DNA of 11,741 nt from Heliobacteriaceae bacterium (GTDB lineage: Bacteria > Cyanobacteriota > Vampirovibrionia > Gastranaerophilales > Gastranaerophilaceae): NCBI GenBank assembly GCA_031267015.1, contig JAIRZW010000081.1, positions 1 to 11,741 of the forward strand. The letters are read 5' to 3'. This document shows, one piece after another, positions 1-4,743 of the stretch. Every line of letters starts with the position of its first letter. Within the stretch, counting starts at the first letter, position 1. The notes beneath the pieces were generated by a model. The model did no database searches and was not told the DNA's origin. It saw only the letters and a program-made list of their open reading frames with translations. The position numbers were made by a program, and so were the translations under genes.

Positions 1-423
1 GCCGGAACCCACGACAACAAACCGGTTAAGATGTGGGCAGATTCAATGGTTAACACCCACGAGGGCTATTTGCACGCTGTGAACCTTGTTAAAGACATGC
101 CTGCACTGTTTTCGGACAAAAGCACTGACGATGCGGTTTGCGAGCTTACAAAAGACGCCTGCCTGCTGGCACAAACCAAGCTGGTAGAGCTTTTTGCATC
201 AGAAGCGGAAAACATCCAGATATTCTTCACGGATTATTTTAATATTTATGATGTTTACAACCGTCCGGGCACATCCGGGGATTCCAACTGGAGCCTGCGT
301 TTGCCGGACAACTATAAGGAACTTGCTCCGATTGACCTTCCCAAAATCCTTAAGCTTGCGATTACTGCACGCGGCGGGGAGTTTGCGAAAAAGAACGCTA
401 AATTAACAGAGGAATTAGGGTAA
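1..423 (+). CDS. malQ: 4-alpha-glucanotransferase (GH77, MalQ), C-terminal part, 5' end outside window
   Basis: This is the last 140 residues of an amylomaltase-type enzyme, which transfers alpha-1,4-glucan segments between maltodextrins in cytoplasmic glycogen or maltose metabolism. Seen: the reading frame is open from base 1 and ends at TAA 421-423. Residues 2-6 are GTHDN, the late GH77 motif whose Asp is the third catalytic carboxylate (transition-state stabiliser). Residues 89-101 (PGTSGDSNWSLRL) match the family's PGT..GNW..RL segment. The two earlier catalytic residues lie upstream of the window. The residues after GTHDN (KPVKMW) differ from the common DTT.GW, so this is not the closest E. 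coli-like branch. The stop overlaps the next start (TAATG), and a GAGG at 409-412 can serve as the ribosome site for that gene. The family call is fairly firm; the exact substrate is inferred. Confidence 0.78.
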   Translation, partial: AGTHDNKPVKMWADSMVNTHEGYLHAVNLVKDMPALFSDKSTDDAVCELTKDACLLAQTKLVELFASEAENIQIFFTDYFNIYDVYNRPGTSGDSNWSLRLPDNYKELAPIDLPKILKLAITARGGEFAKKNAKLTEELG

Positions 424-1331
424 TGCAAAACGTCATTGCGAGCGACCATAGGGAGCGTGGCAATCCAGCAAAAATAGTTTTATTTCTGGATTGCTTCGTC
501 GCGCTGCTCCTCGCAATGACGTTTTGCGGCGCGGCATTTGCCGCAGAATACGTGCCGGATACAGACGCGCGGCTTGAATACAATCAGGGCGTGGATTTTT
601 ATAAACTCGGCCAGTATGACCGCGCAATGGCGGCGTTTCGTACAGCAATATCGCGTGATCCGAATTTCATTGACGCTTATTTTAACCTTGGCTCAATTTT
701 GGAATACTTGCAGCAGAACGACGCGGCTTTGGCCGTGTTTAAGCAGATTATCCTGCGCAAACCGGATGACTATGAATCGCTTTATAAGGCGGCGTCGCTG
801 AGTGCAAAACTCGGCCAGCCTGACAAGGCAAAAGAGTATCTGGCACTAATTCCGCCAAGCAGTGCAGTTTATTCAAAAGCCCAGGAACTGGCAGCCGGCC
901 AACTTTTGACTGACATGCAGACAATTAAAAAAGAGCAGATTTCAGCGGCTGCAAAAGAAGAAGGTTTTGACCGGAGCAATGCGGTTTATAATGACATTTT
1001 AAGCCCGACCGGAATTACGAGCGATATGCTTGGAAACCTTTATGTCGCAAGCTTTTCTGATAACACGATTTATAAGATTACCTCTGACGGCAAACGCGTG
1101 ATTTTTGCAAAAGACCCGAAAATCAGCGGCCCTATCGGTATGGTAAGCGACATGAACGGAAATATTTACGTTGCGAATTACAACAGCAATAGTGTTCTGA
1201 AAATAAGCCCTTCAGGCACAATATCAATGCTGGTTTCAAACCTTCAAAAGCCGTATGGTCTGCACATCAACGGAAGCCTGCTTTTCATTTCCTGCCAGGG
1301 CTCAAACTCGGTTCTTCGATATAAGTTGTAA
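423..1331 (+). CDS. Exported TPR and NHL-type repeat protein with repeat-derived signal peptide
   Basis: This is a 302-residue protein of unknown specific role, probably a periplasmic or outer-surface scaffold. Seen: a basic N-region (to about residue 17), a hydrophobic core (18-33) and an AFA-A cleavage-like site near residue 40. About three TPR helical pairs follow at 50-150, for example NQGVDFYKLGQYDRAMAAFR and AYFNLGSILEYLQQNDAALA. A charged linker spans about 160-190. Three NHL/SMP-30-like beta-blade repeats end the protein at about 194-302, each with P.G......GN.YVA....N.. K/R at 30-40 residue spacing. Only half a normal six-blade propeller is present, so it may pair with another molecule. 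The ATG overlaps the malQ stop and has AGAGGA at 408-413, 9 bases upstream. Codons 1-35 lie in a long palindromic repeat, so the signal peptide is largely repeat-encoded. The next in-frame ATG, at 516, would destroy the signal peptide. Confidence 0.85.
   Translation: MQNVIASDHRERGNPAKIVLFLDCFVALLLAMTFCGAAFAAEYVPDTDARLEYNQGVDFYKLGQYDRAMAAFRTAISRDPNFIDAYFNLGSILEYLQQNDAALAVFKQIILRKPDDYESLYKAASLSAKLGQPDKAKEYLALIPPSSAVYSKAQELAAGQLLTDMQTIKKEQISAAAKEEGFDRSNAVYNDILSPTGITSDMLGNLYVASFSDNTIYKITSDGKRVIFAKDPKISGPIGMVSDMNGNIYVANYNSNSVLKISPSGTISMLVSNLQKPYGLHINGSLLFISCQGSNSVLRYKL
425..527. repeat. Long palindromic element, CATTGCGAG family
   Basis: The outer arms are perfect 18-base inverted repeats, GCAAAACGTCATTGCGAG at 425-442 against 510-527. 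The inner arms pair GCAATCCAG (460-468) with CTGGATTGC (486-494), capped by AAATA/TATTT around GTTT. The arms resemble the CGTCATTGCGAG...GGATTGC dispersed repeat known from many unrelated bacteria, whose translated forms often read like DCFVALLLAMT, as here. The element sits immediately after the malQ stop and forms codons 1-35 of the following gene. The transcript could form a large hairpin covering the start of that gene. Confidence 0.88.
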
Positions 1332-1344
1332 CGATTGTAACAAA
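1329..1344 (+). promoter_or_regulatory. Shared upstream motif of pseudopilin A promoter
   Basis: TAACGATTGTAACAAA, identical to a minus-strand copy at 3846-3861 upstream of pseudopilin B. It starts with the stop codon of the TPR/NHL gene and ends 11 bases before the -35 hexamer, so its centre is about -54.5 from the predicted transcript start. TTGTAAC occurs twice here (1326-1332 and 1335-1341), 9 bases apart. The position suits a class I activator site. The binding protein is unknown and the role is inferred. Confidence 0.6.
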
Positions 1345-1355
1345 TCGCGCAGGTC

Positions 1356-1384
1356 TATACAAATTTTTGCCTCTATGCTATACT
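1356..1384 (+). promoter_or_regulatory. Promoter of pseudopilin A
   Basis: -35 TATACA (1356-1361, 4/6), a 17-base spacer, and -10 TATACT (1379-1384, 5/6) extended by TGC at 1376-1378. The predicted start near 1391 leaves a leader of about 17 bases carrying AAGGAG at 1394-1399, 8 bases before the ATG at 1408. Confidence 0.65.
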
Positions 1385-1407
1385 CTTTTAAAAAAGGAGA
1401 ATCAGGC

Positions 1408-2061
1408 ATGAAAAAGACAGCATTCACACTCGCAGAAGTTTTAATTACTTTAGGAATTATAGGTGTTGTTGCGGCATTAACCATGCCGGCGCTGATTACA
1501 AAATATCAAAAACAAGCCGCTGTTATAAAGGTGAAAAAATTCTACTCAACTATGAATCAGGCCATAAAGCTTTCCGAAGTCGAAAACGGTTCTGCAAATG
1601 AATGGAACGTTCCGGCAGGTCATGCGAGTTATCAGGATACGCTTGATTTTTATAACATGTATTTGGCTAAATATATAAAAGCAATAAAAGAGATTAAACC
1701 AAGCCCTTATGACTCTGATAAGTTGTGTATTTACATGTCTGACGGAACACTATTTTGTATGGGTATATGGGCAGGTGTTGACGTACAGTTTTATACAAGT
1801 GAACAATGTCTAAACGCCTATGCTAATGACCCTTCTAATCCCCGGTTTAAACGATGTTCGTTTACGTTCGGCTTTATAAAAACCACAGGAGACACTTCGA
1901 CTAAATATGTTTTGGAACCGTATTCTGCCGGAAGTTGGGACGGTACGCGTGAAGGCCTGTTGAACAATGCAGTGTACGGCTGTCTTGGCAGCACCGGTAG
2001 TTACTGTGCAAAGCTAATCCAATGGGACGGCTGGGAAATTAAGGATGATTATCCGTGGTAA
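1408..2061 (+). CDS. Type II secretion / type IV pilin-like pseudopilin A
   Basis: This is a 217-residue prepilin-like protein. Seen: a short KK leader, a likely prepilin peptidase site MKKTA/FTLAE with Glu at +5, then one hydrophobic helix (about 6-31), the assembly and membrane segment of the class. The globular part has scattered Cys (near 111, 119, 135, 147 and C-terminal pairs) and ends in CAKLIQWDGWEIKDDYPW. The frame stays open upstream to 1255, but the AAGGAG at 1394-1399 and the leader fix the start at ATG 1408. The N-terminal about 70 residues and the last about 20 match pseudopilin B (3105-3797), while the middle does not. No secretion ATPase, inner-membrane protein or prepilin peptidase is nearby, so this is a dispersed substrate or minor pilin rather than part of a secretion cluster. 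Whether it belongs to a pilus, a type II system or a DNA-uptake machine cannot be told. Confidence 0.88.
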   Translation: MKKTAFTLAEVLITLGIIGVVAALTMPALITKYQKQAAVIKVKKFYSTMNQAIKLSEVENGSANEWNVPAGHASYQDTLDFYNMYLAKYIKAIKEIKPSPYDSDKLCIYMSDGTLFCMGIWAGVDVQFYTSEQCLNAYANDPSNPRFKRCSFTFGFIKTTGDTSTKYVLEPYSAGSWDGTREGLLNNAVYGCLGSTGSYCAKLIQWDGWEIKDDYPW

Positions 2062-2075
2062 TTCACGACCTTGAA

Positions 2076-2115
2076 CCCCCTCACCCCGGCCCTCTCCCAC
2101 TGGGGGGAGAGGGAG
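2076..2115 (+). repeat. Palindromic element, CCCCCTCACCCC family, intergenic copy
   Basis: The element begins CCCCCTCACCCC and contains a perfect 9-base stem, CCCTCTCCC (2090-2098) with GGGAGAGGG (2105-2113), around a 6-base loop. A second copy lies inside the glcF-like gene (2754-2794, opposite strand). It resembles a GC-rich dispersed repeat seen in many bacteria. It sits between convergent genes and could stop transcripts from both sides, but no T-tract follows, so a terminator role is only possible. The minus strand has four G-tracts of three or more. Confidence 0.8.
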
Positions 2116-2126
2116 AATTTCAAAAA

Positions 2127-2156
2127 CCAATTAGAGTGGATGACTATCCGTGGTAG
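2127..2156 (+). pseudogene. Relic of a pseudopilin 3' end
   Basis: Read on the plus strand, these bases give PIRVDDYPW followed by TAG, the C-terminal signature of both pseudopilins here (WEIKDDYPW and WEIRDDYPW). No pilin coding sequence precedes it: the bases upstream are the palindromic element. The same bases encode, on the other strand, the last residues (TDSHPL) and stop of the glcF-like protein. It is either the remains of a third pseudopilin or a local duplication of pseudopilin A's tail. Confidence 0.55.
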
Positions 2157-3084
2157 CGAGAAAATCAACAATATTCATAATTTTTGGCGCCTTGCGCCCG
2201 AACAACCCTTGGTGAAGCCCGAGAATACAGCCGGGGCAGGCGGTTAAAACTACGTCAGCGCCTGTGGCAAGAATATTTTCGGCTTTTTGCTTTGCGATTT
2301 CACGCGAAATTTTGTTATTTTTAAGCGCGAATTCCCCGCCAAACCCGCAGCACGCATCAAAATCCTTCATTTCAATGTATTCGGCATTCCTAAGCAGCGG
2401 CTTCAAAAAATCCGTGTTTTCCATGTGGCAAGGCTTGTGGAAAGTAACTTTTGGCAGCGCCCCCCTTGTTAAAGGGGGGGCAGGGGGGGATTCTAAATAT
2501 TCAGCAGCATTCACAGCATTAATGCCGCATTTTTTAAGCATGTGAGCGCAGCTTGCACAGTCGGTGATTACGAGCTTGTTGCCGGCAAGATTTTTATTGT
2601 GCTCAACGCATTTTCCAAACCGCTTCACATCCCCGGCCGAAAGATACGGAAACCCGCAGCATCCAAACCCCGGGTCTTCGGCCGCCGCAAGCTTTTTCAG
2701 CGGATGTTTGCGCAAAACCCTGTTAAAACAACCGCTAAAATAAAGCAGTTGCGCCCCCTCTTCCCTAAGTGGGAGAGGGGCAGGGGTGAGGGGGATTGAA
2801 AACTTAAAACATTCTGCCTTAGCCGCATACAAAATATCGCAAACATCAATCCCACTCGGGCAAAAATCAGTGCACTTGCCGCATTTAAGGCATTGGTCAA
2901 GATATTTTTCGATATTTTTGCCGAGCTTCAGTTCGCCTTTAAGAACCCCGTCGAGCATCACAAACTTCCCGCGGCTCACAGCGCAGTCGTTTCCGGTAAC
3001 TTTATAGACAGGGCAAACCGACTGACACAGTCCGCATTTCGAGCATTTTTGAATCTCACTTGCATAATCTTTGAGGCTTTTCAT
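2131..3084 (-). CDS. GlcF/LldE/HdrD-type iron-sulfur protein with two CCG domains
   Basis: This is a 317-residue electron-transfer protein of the heterodisulfide reductase D / glycolate oxidase iron-sulfur subunit group. Seen: two 4Fe-4S motifs, CSKCGLCQSVCP (14-25) and CLKCGKCTDFCP (65-76). Two cysteine-rich CCG domains follow: FSGC (116-119) with CCGFP (142-146), and KPCH (217-220) with CCGFGG (245-250), then CPGC (283-286). These domains usually bind a non-cubane cluster or a redox partner. No flavin dehydrogenase gene (glcD-like) adjoins it, so the substrate is unknown. Two palindromic elements are read in frame: residues 96-111, between the ferredoxin part and CCG domain 1, and residues 199-209, between the two CCG domains. 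Both fall in linkers and all cluster ligands are kept. The gene starts 20 bases after pseudopilin B, with no good ribosome site. Its last residues overlap a pilin relic on the other strand. Confidence 0.85.
   Translation of the reverse strand: MKSLKDYASEIQKCSKCGLCQSVCPVYKVTGNDCAVSRGKFVMLDGVLKGELKLGKNIEKYLDQCLKCGKCTDFCPSGIDVCDILYAAKAECFKFSIPLTPAPLPLREEGAQLLYFSGCFNRVLRKHPLKKLAAAEDPGFGCCGFPYLSAGDVKRFGKCVEHNKNLAGNKLVITDCASCAHMLKKCGINAVNAAEYLESPPAPPLTRGALPKVTFHKPCHMENTDFLKPLLRNAEYIEMKDFDACCGFGGEFALKNNKISREIAKQKAENILATGADVVLTACPGCILGLHQGLFGRKAPKIMNIVDFLATTDSHPL
2459..2490 (-). repeat. 32-base palindromic element, C7-TG-C7-TTTAAYAA-G6 family, copy 1 (inside glcF-like gene)
   Basis: On the minus strand: T, seven C, TG, seven C, TTTAACAA, six G, C. 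The stem pairs the C and G tracts around TTTAACAA. It is read in frame as SPPAPPLTRGA (residues 199-209). The copy at 4342-4373 matches at 31 of 32 positions. Confidence 0.9.
2754..2794 (-). repeat. Palindromic element, CCCCCTCACCCC family, copy inside glcF-like gene
   Basis: The minus strand begins CCCCCTCACCCC and shares the CTCTCCCACT core and the following G-rich arm with the copy at 2076-2115. It is read without a stop as PLTPAPLPLREEGA (residues 98-111). The plus strand holds four G-tracts of three to five Gs separated by 2-3 bases, a standard G-quadruplex pattern. Confidence 0.85.
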
Positions 3085-3104
3085 ATATTAATATTAGCAC
3101 AGAC

Positions 3105-3797
3105 CTACCAAGGGTAATCGTCCCTGATTTCCCAGCCGTCTAACATAATCAGCGCAGCGCACCAGTTACCATATTGTGTTTTGTTACAAGTTGAATATGG
3201 ATTATTAGCCATTAATTTATTTCTGTTGTATTCATTGCCAAAGCCTTCATTTTGATTCTCTACTCTTCCAAATCCAAATGGTGTTACTCCATATACAGGT
3301 TGAACAGACAATAAGAATAAGTCACGTCCCTGCATATTAGGTTTCTTAAACCCATTTACATCGACAATGATAACGGAACTCGAATCTGTAAAGTACAAAA
3401 TAGTACCATTTGCGAGCATTACACCGTAGCTGCTATTTTCACAAAAGCGCGCTCCAACAGCACAAACTCTTACTGAATTTAATGCCTTATAATCGACTAA
3501 TTGTTTATATTGAGAAGCTTTCAATTGCTTTACATTTTTCAAATAATCTTTAAAGTATCTTTCAAAAAAAATTTGTGCTCCCAGTGAATAATCCCAATCA
3601 TCTACCGAGCCGTTGTCCAATTCGGAAAACTTCACTGCCTGGCTCAATTCGGAATAAGCTTTTTTAAGCCGGACAGCAGCTTGTTTTTTCTCATATTTTA
3701 TAATCAGCGCCGGCATGGTCAAAGCAGCAACAACGCCGATAATACCGAGCGTAATCAAAACTTCTGCAAGAGTAAAGGCTGATTTTTTCTTATCCAT
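3105..3797 (-). CDS. Type II secretion / type IV pilin-like pseudopilin B
   Basis: This is a 230-residue paralogue of pseudopilin A. Seen: leader MDKKKSA, then FTLAEVLITL with Glu at +5 after the presumed prepilin peptidase cut, and one hydrophobic helix to about residue 33. The globular region has VDVNGFKKPN..GRDLF, a segment common in this pilin group, two Cys in VCAVGARFCEN, and a C-terminus with C...WCAALIMLDGWEIRDDYPW. A second in-frame ATG lies two codons upstream at 3803. I prefer 3797 because the promoter at 3806-3834 predicts transcription starting near 3799-3800, inside the upstream codons. No Shine-Dalgarno site precedes either ATG. It lies between the nagA-like and glcF-like genes in the same direction but has its own strong promoter, so it can be expressed independently of the cell-wall genes upstream. 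The glcF-like gene, 20 bases after it, may be cotranscribed. Confidence 0.87.
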   Translation of the reverse strand: MDKKKSAFTLAEVLITLGIIGVVAALTMPALIIKYEKKQAAVRLKKAYSELSQAVKFSELDNGSVDDWDYSLGAQIFFERYFKDYLKNVKQLKASQYKQLVDYKALNSVRVCAVGARFCENSSYGVMLANGTILYFTDSSSVIIVDVNGFKKPNMQGRDLFLLSVQPVYGVTPFGFGRVENQNEGFGNEYNRNKLMANNPYSTCNKTQYGNWCAALIMLDGWEIRDDYPW

Positions 3798-3805
3798 GCT
3801 CATAA

Positions 3806-3834
3806 ATTATAGTACGAATTTTAGAAATTGTCAA
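3806..3834 (-). promoter_or_regulatory. Perfect-consensus promoter of pseudopilin B
   Basis: On the minus strand: TTGACA (3834-3829), exactly 17 bases, TATAAT (3811-3806). Both hexamers and the spacing are perfect sigma-70-type consensus. The predicted transcript start at 3799-3800 lies 2-3 bases before ATG 3797, which would give an essentially leaderless mRNA. Confidence 0.85.
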
Positions 3835-3845
3835 CTCTTACAAAG

Positions 3846-3861
3846 TTTGTTACAATCGTTA
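3846..3861 (-). promoter_or_regulatory. Shared upstream motif of pseudopilin B promoter
   Basis: The minus strand reads TAACGATTGTAACAAA, identical to 1329-1344. Its first three bases are the stop codon of the nagA-like gene, and it ends 11 bases before the -35. Here it extends to an inverted repeat TTTGTTA-N7-TAACAAA, typical of a dimeric regulator's site. The role is inferred. Confidence 0.62.
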
Positions 3862-4743
3862 ACAAATCAAATTCCATTTTTCGTCCCACTCAATTTCTCC
3901 CGGGAGGCCAATTTTGTGGTAATTATAAGGATTTTCAATAAATTGCGGATTAAATAAGCCTTTCGCGTGCAGAGATTTAATTATCTCCGGCAAAAGCTGC
4001 ACACTGCCTGCAATAGTTCCGTCTTTTGAGCGCCCGTCAGCGTAAATTTTCTGTCCTGCAAACGTCATTTCTTCCATGCCGCTTCTGGTAATCGGCAAAG
4101 AATCACTAACAAGAATGATTTTGTCCGCCGGCTTGGACTTAAAAATCAATTTCAATGCGTCGTCGCACACATGAACCCCGTCGGCAATCACTTCCGTGTA
4201 AATCCCGTCATTAATCAGCGCGGACAAGGCAGTAGACGGCTGCCTGTGGGAGATTCCGGCCATTGCATTGAACATGTGCGTAACCCCGTCGCAAGCAGAC
4301 AAATCCGCACCAACACAGTGTCCGGCCTGAATCTTTAATTTGCCCCCCTTATTAAAGGGGGGGCAGGGGGGGAGTAACTCCGGCGCAAGCGTTACGATTT
4401 TTATAAAATCGTCTTCAACAAGCTTGAAATTCTGCGCTGTGAGCGGCAAAAAATATTTCTCGTCATGAATCCCTTTTTTTAGCGGGTTTAAGAAAATACC
4501 CTCCAGATGAATCCCTAAAATCCGCGCCATATCAGATGTTTGACGCTCTGCGGCTGTCTTGATAACTTTAATCTGCCGCTGAATATTCTCAACCGAATCT
4601 GTCGCAAGCGTTGGAAAAATCCCGCCAATCCCGTATTTACGGATTTCTTTTGCCGTATAAAGCACATCATCAACCGCCGCGGTATTGAAATCAACCCCGA
4701 AACACCCGTGGAAATGCTGTTCTATGAGCGGCCTGGTCTTCAT
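3859..4743 (-). CDS. nagA: NagA-like N-acetylglucosamine-6-phosphate deacetylase, shortened
   Basis: This is a 294-residue amidohydrolase barrel expected to remove the acetyl group from GlcNAc-6-phosphate, linking amino-sugar or peptidoglycan recycling to the neighbouring wall genes. Seen: HFHGCFGVDF (10-19), FPTLATDS (43-50), GIHLEG with metal-ligand Glu81, VTLAPE (117-122), AGH with His142, THMFNAM with His156, IADGVHV with His191, and SDS with Asp214, the usual catalytic Asp. The family is normally about 380 residues. The N-terminal strand domain before the first barrel motif is missing, and the C-terminus stops at the barrel. Between LAPE and AGH, where E. coli NagA has about 19 residues forming a helix, there are only 15, mostly encoded by a palindromic element (125-134). 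The start overlaps the murE stop by four bases (ATGA) and has AAGGA at 4752-4756. Activity may be altered by the missing pieces. Confidence 0.8.
   Translation of the reverse strand: MKTRPLIEQHFHGCFGVDFNTAAVDDVLYTAKEIRKYGIGGIFPTLATDSVENIQRQIKVIKTAAERQTSDMARILGIHLEGIFLNPLKKGIHDEKYFLPLTAQNFKLVEDDFIKIVTLAPELLPPCPPFNKGGKLKIQAGHCVGADLSACDGVTHMFNAMAGISHRQPSTALSALINDGIYTEVIADGVHVCDDALKLIFKSKPADKIILVSDSLPITRSGMEEMTFAGQKIYADGRSKDGTIAGSVQLLPEIIKSLHAKGLFNPQFIENPYNYHKIGLPGEIEWDEKWNLIC
4342..4373 (-). repeat. 32-base palindromic element, C7-TG-C7-TTTAAYAA-G6 family, copy 2 (inside nagA)
   Basis: Identical to 2459-2490 except for one base in the loop (TTTAATAA instead of TTTAACAA). Here it is read one base out of phase with the glcF-like copy, giving PPCPPFNKGG (residues 125-134). 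The third frame of this strand would meet TAA. Confidence 0.9.

Larger units (their letters stand above)
2043..2156 (+). repeat. 19-base imperfect direct repeat flanking a palindromic element
   Basis: GGATGATTATCCGTGGTAA (2043-2061, the end of pseudopilin A) recurs as GGATGACTATCCGTGGTAG at 2138-2156, with 17 of 19 bases identical and an offset of 95. The palindromic element at 2076-2115 lies between the copies. Confidence 0.8.

Noticed and set aside
398..583. Minus-strand open frame across the palindrome
   Set aside because: It is the mirror translation of the repeat and reads antisense to malQ and the TPR/NHL gene; it has no ribosome site.
1255..1407. Upstream extension of pseudopilin A in the same frame
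   Set aside because: It overlaps the TPR/NHL gene, lacks a ribosome site, and would bury the MKKTA/FTLAE prepilin leader. AAGGAG at 1394-1399 supports ATG 1408.
2459..2490. Homopolymer sequencing error as the source of the G/C tracts
   Set aside because: Both copies have the same tract lengths, and both host frames resume in conserved motifs directly afterwards, so the lengths are consistent.
3859..4743. Dihydroorotase or other amidohydrolase instead of NagA
   Set aside because: The order HFHG, GIHLEG, VTLAPE, AGH, THMFNAM, ADGVHV, SDS is specific to the NagA branch.
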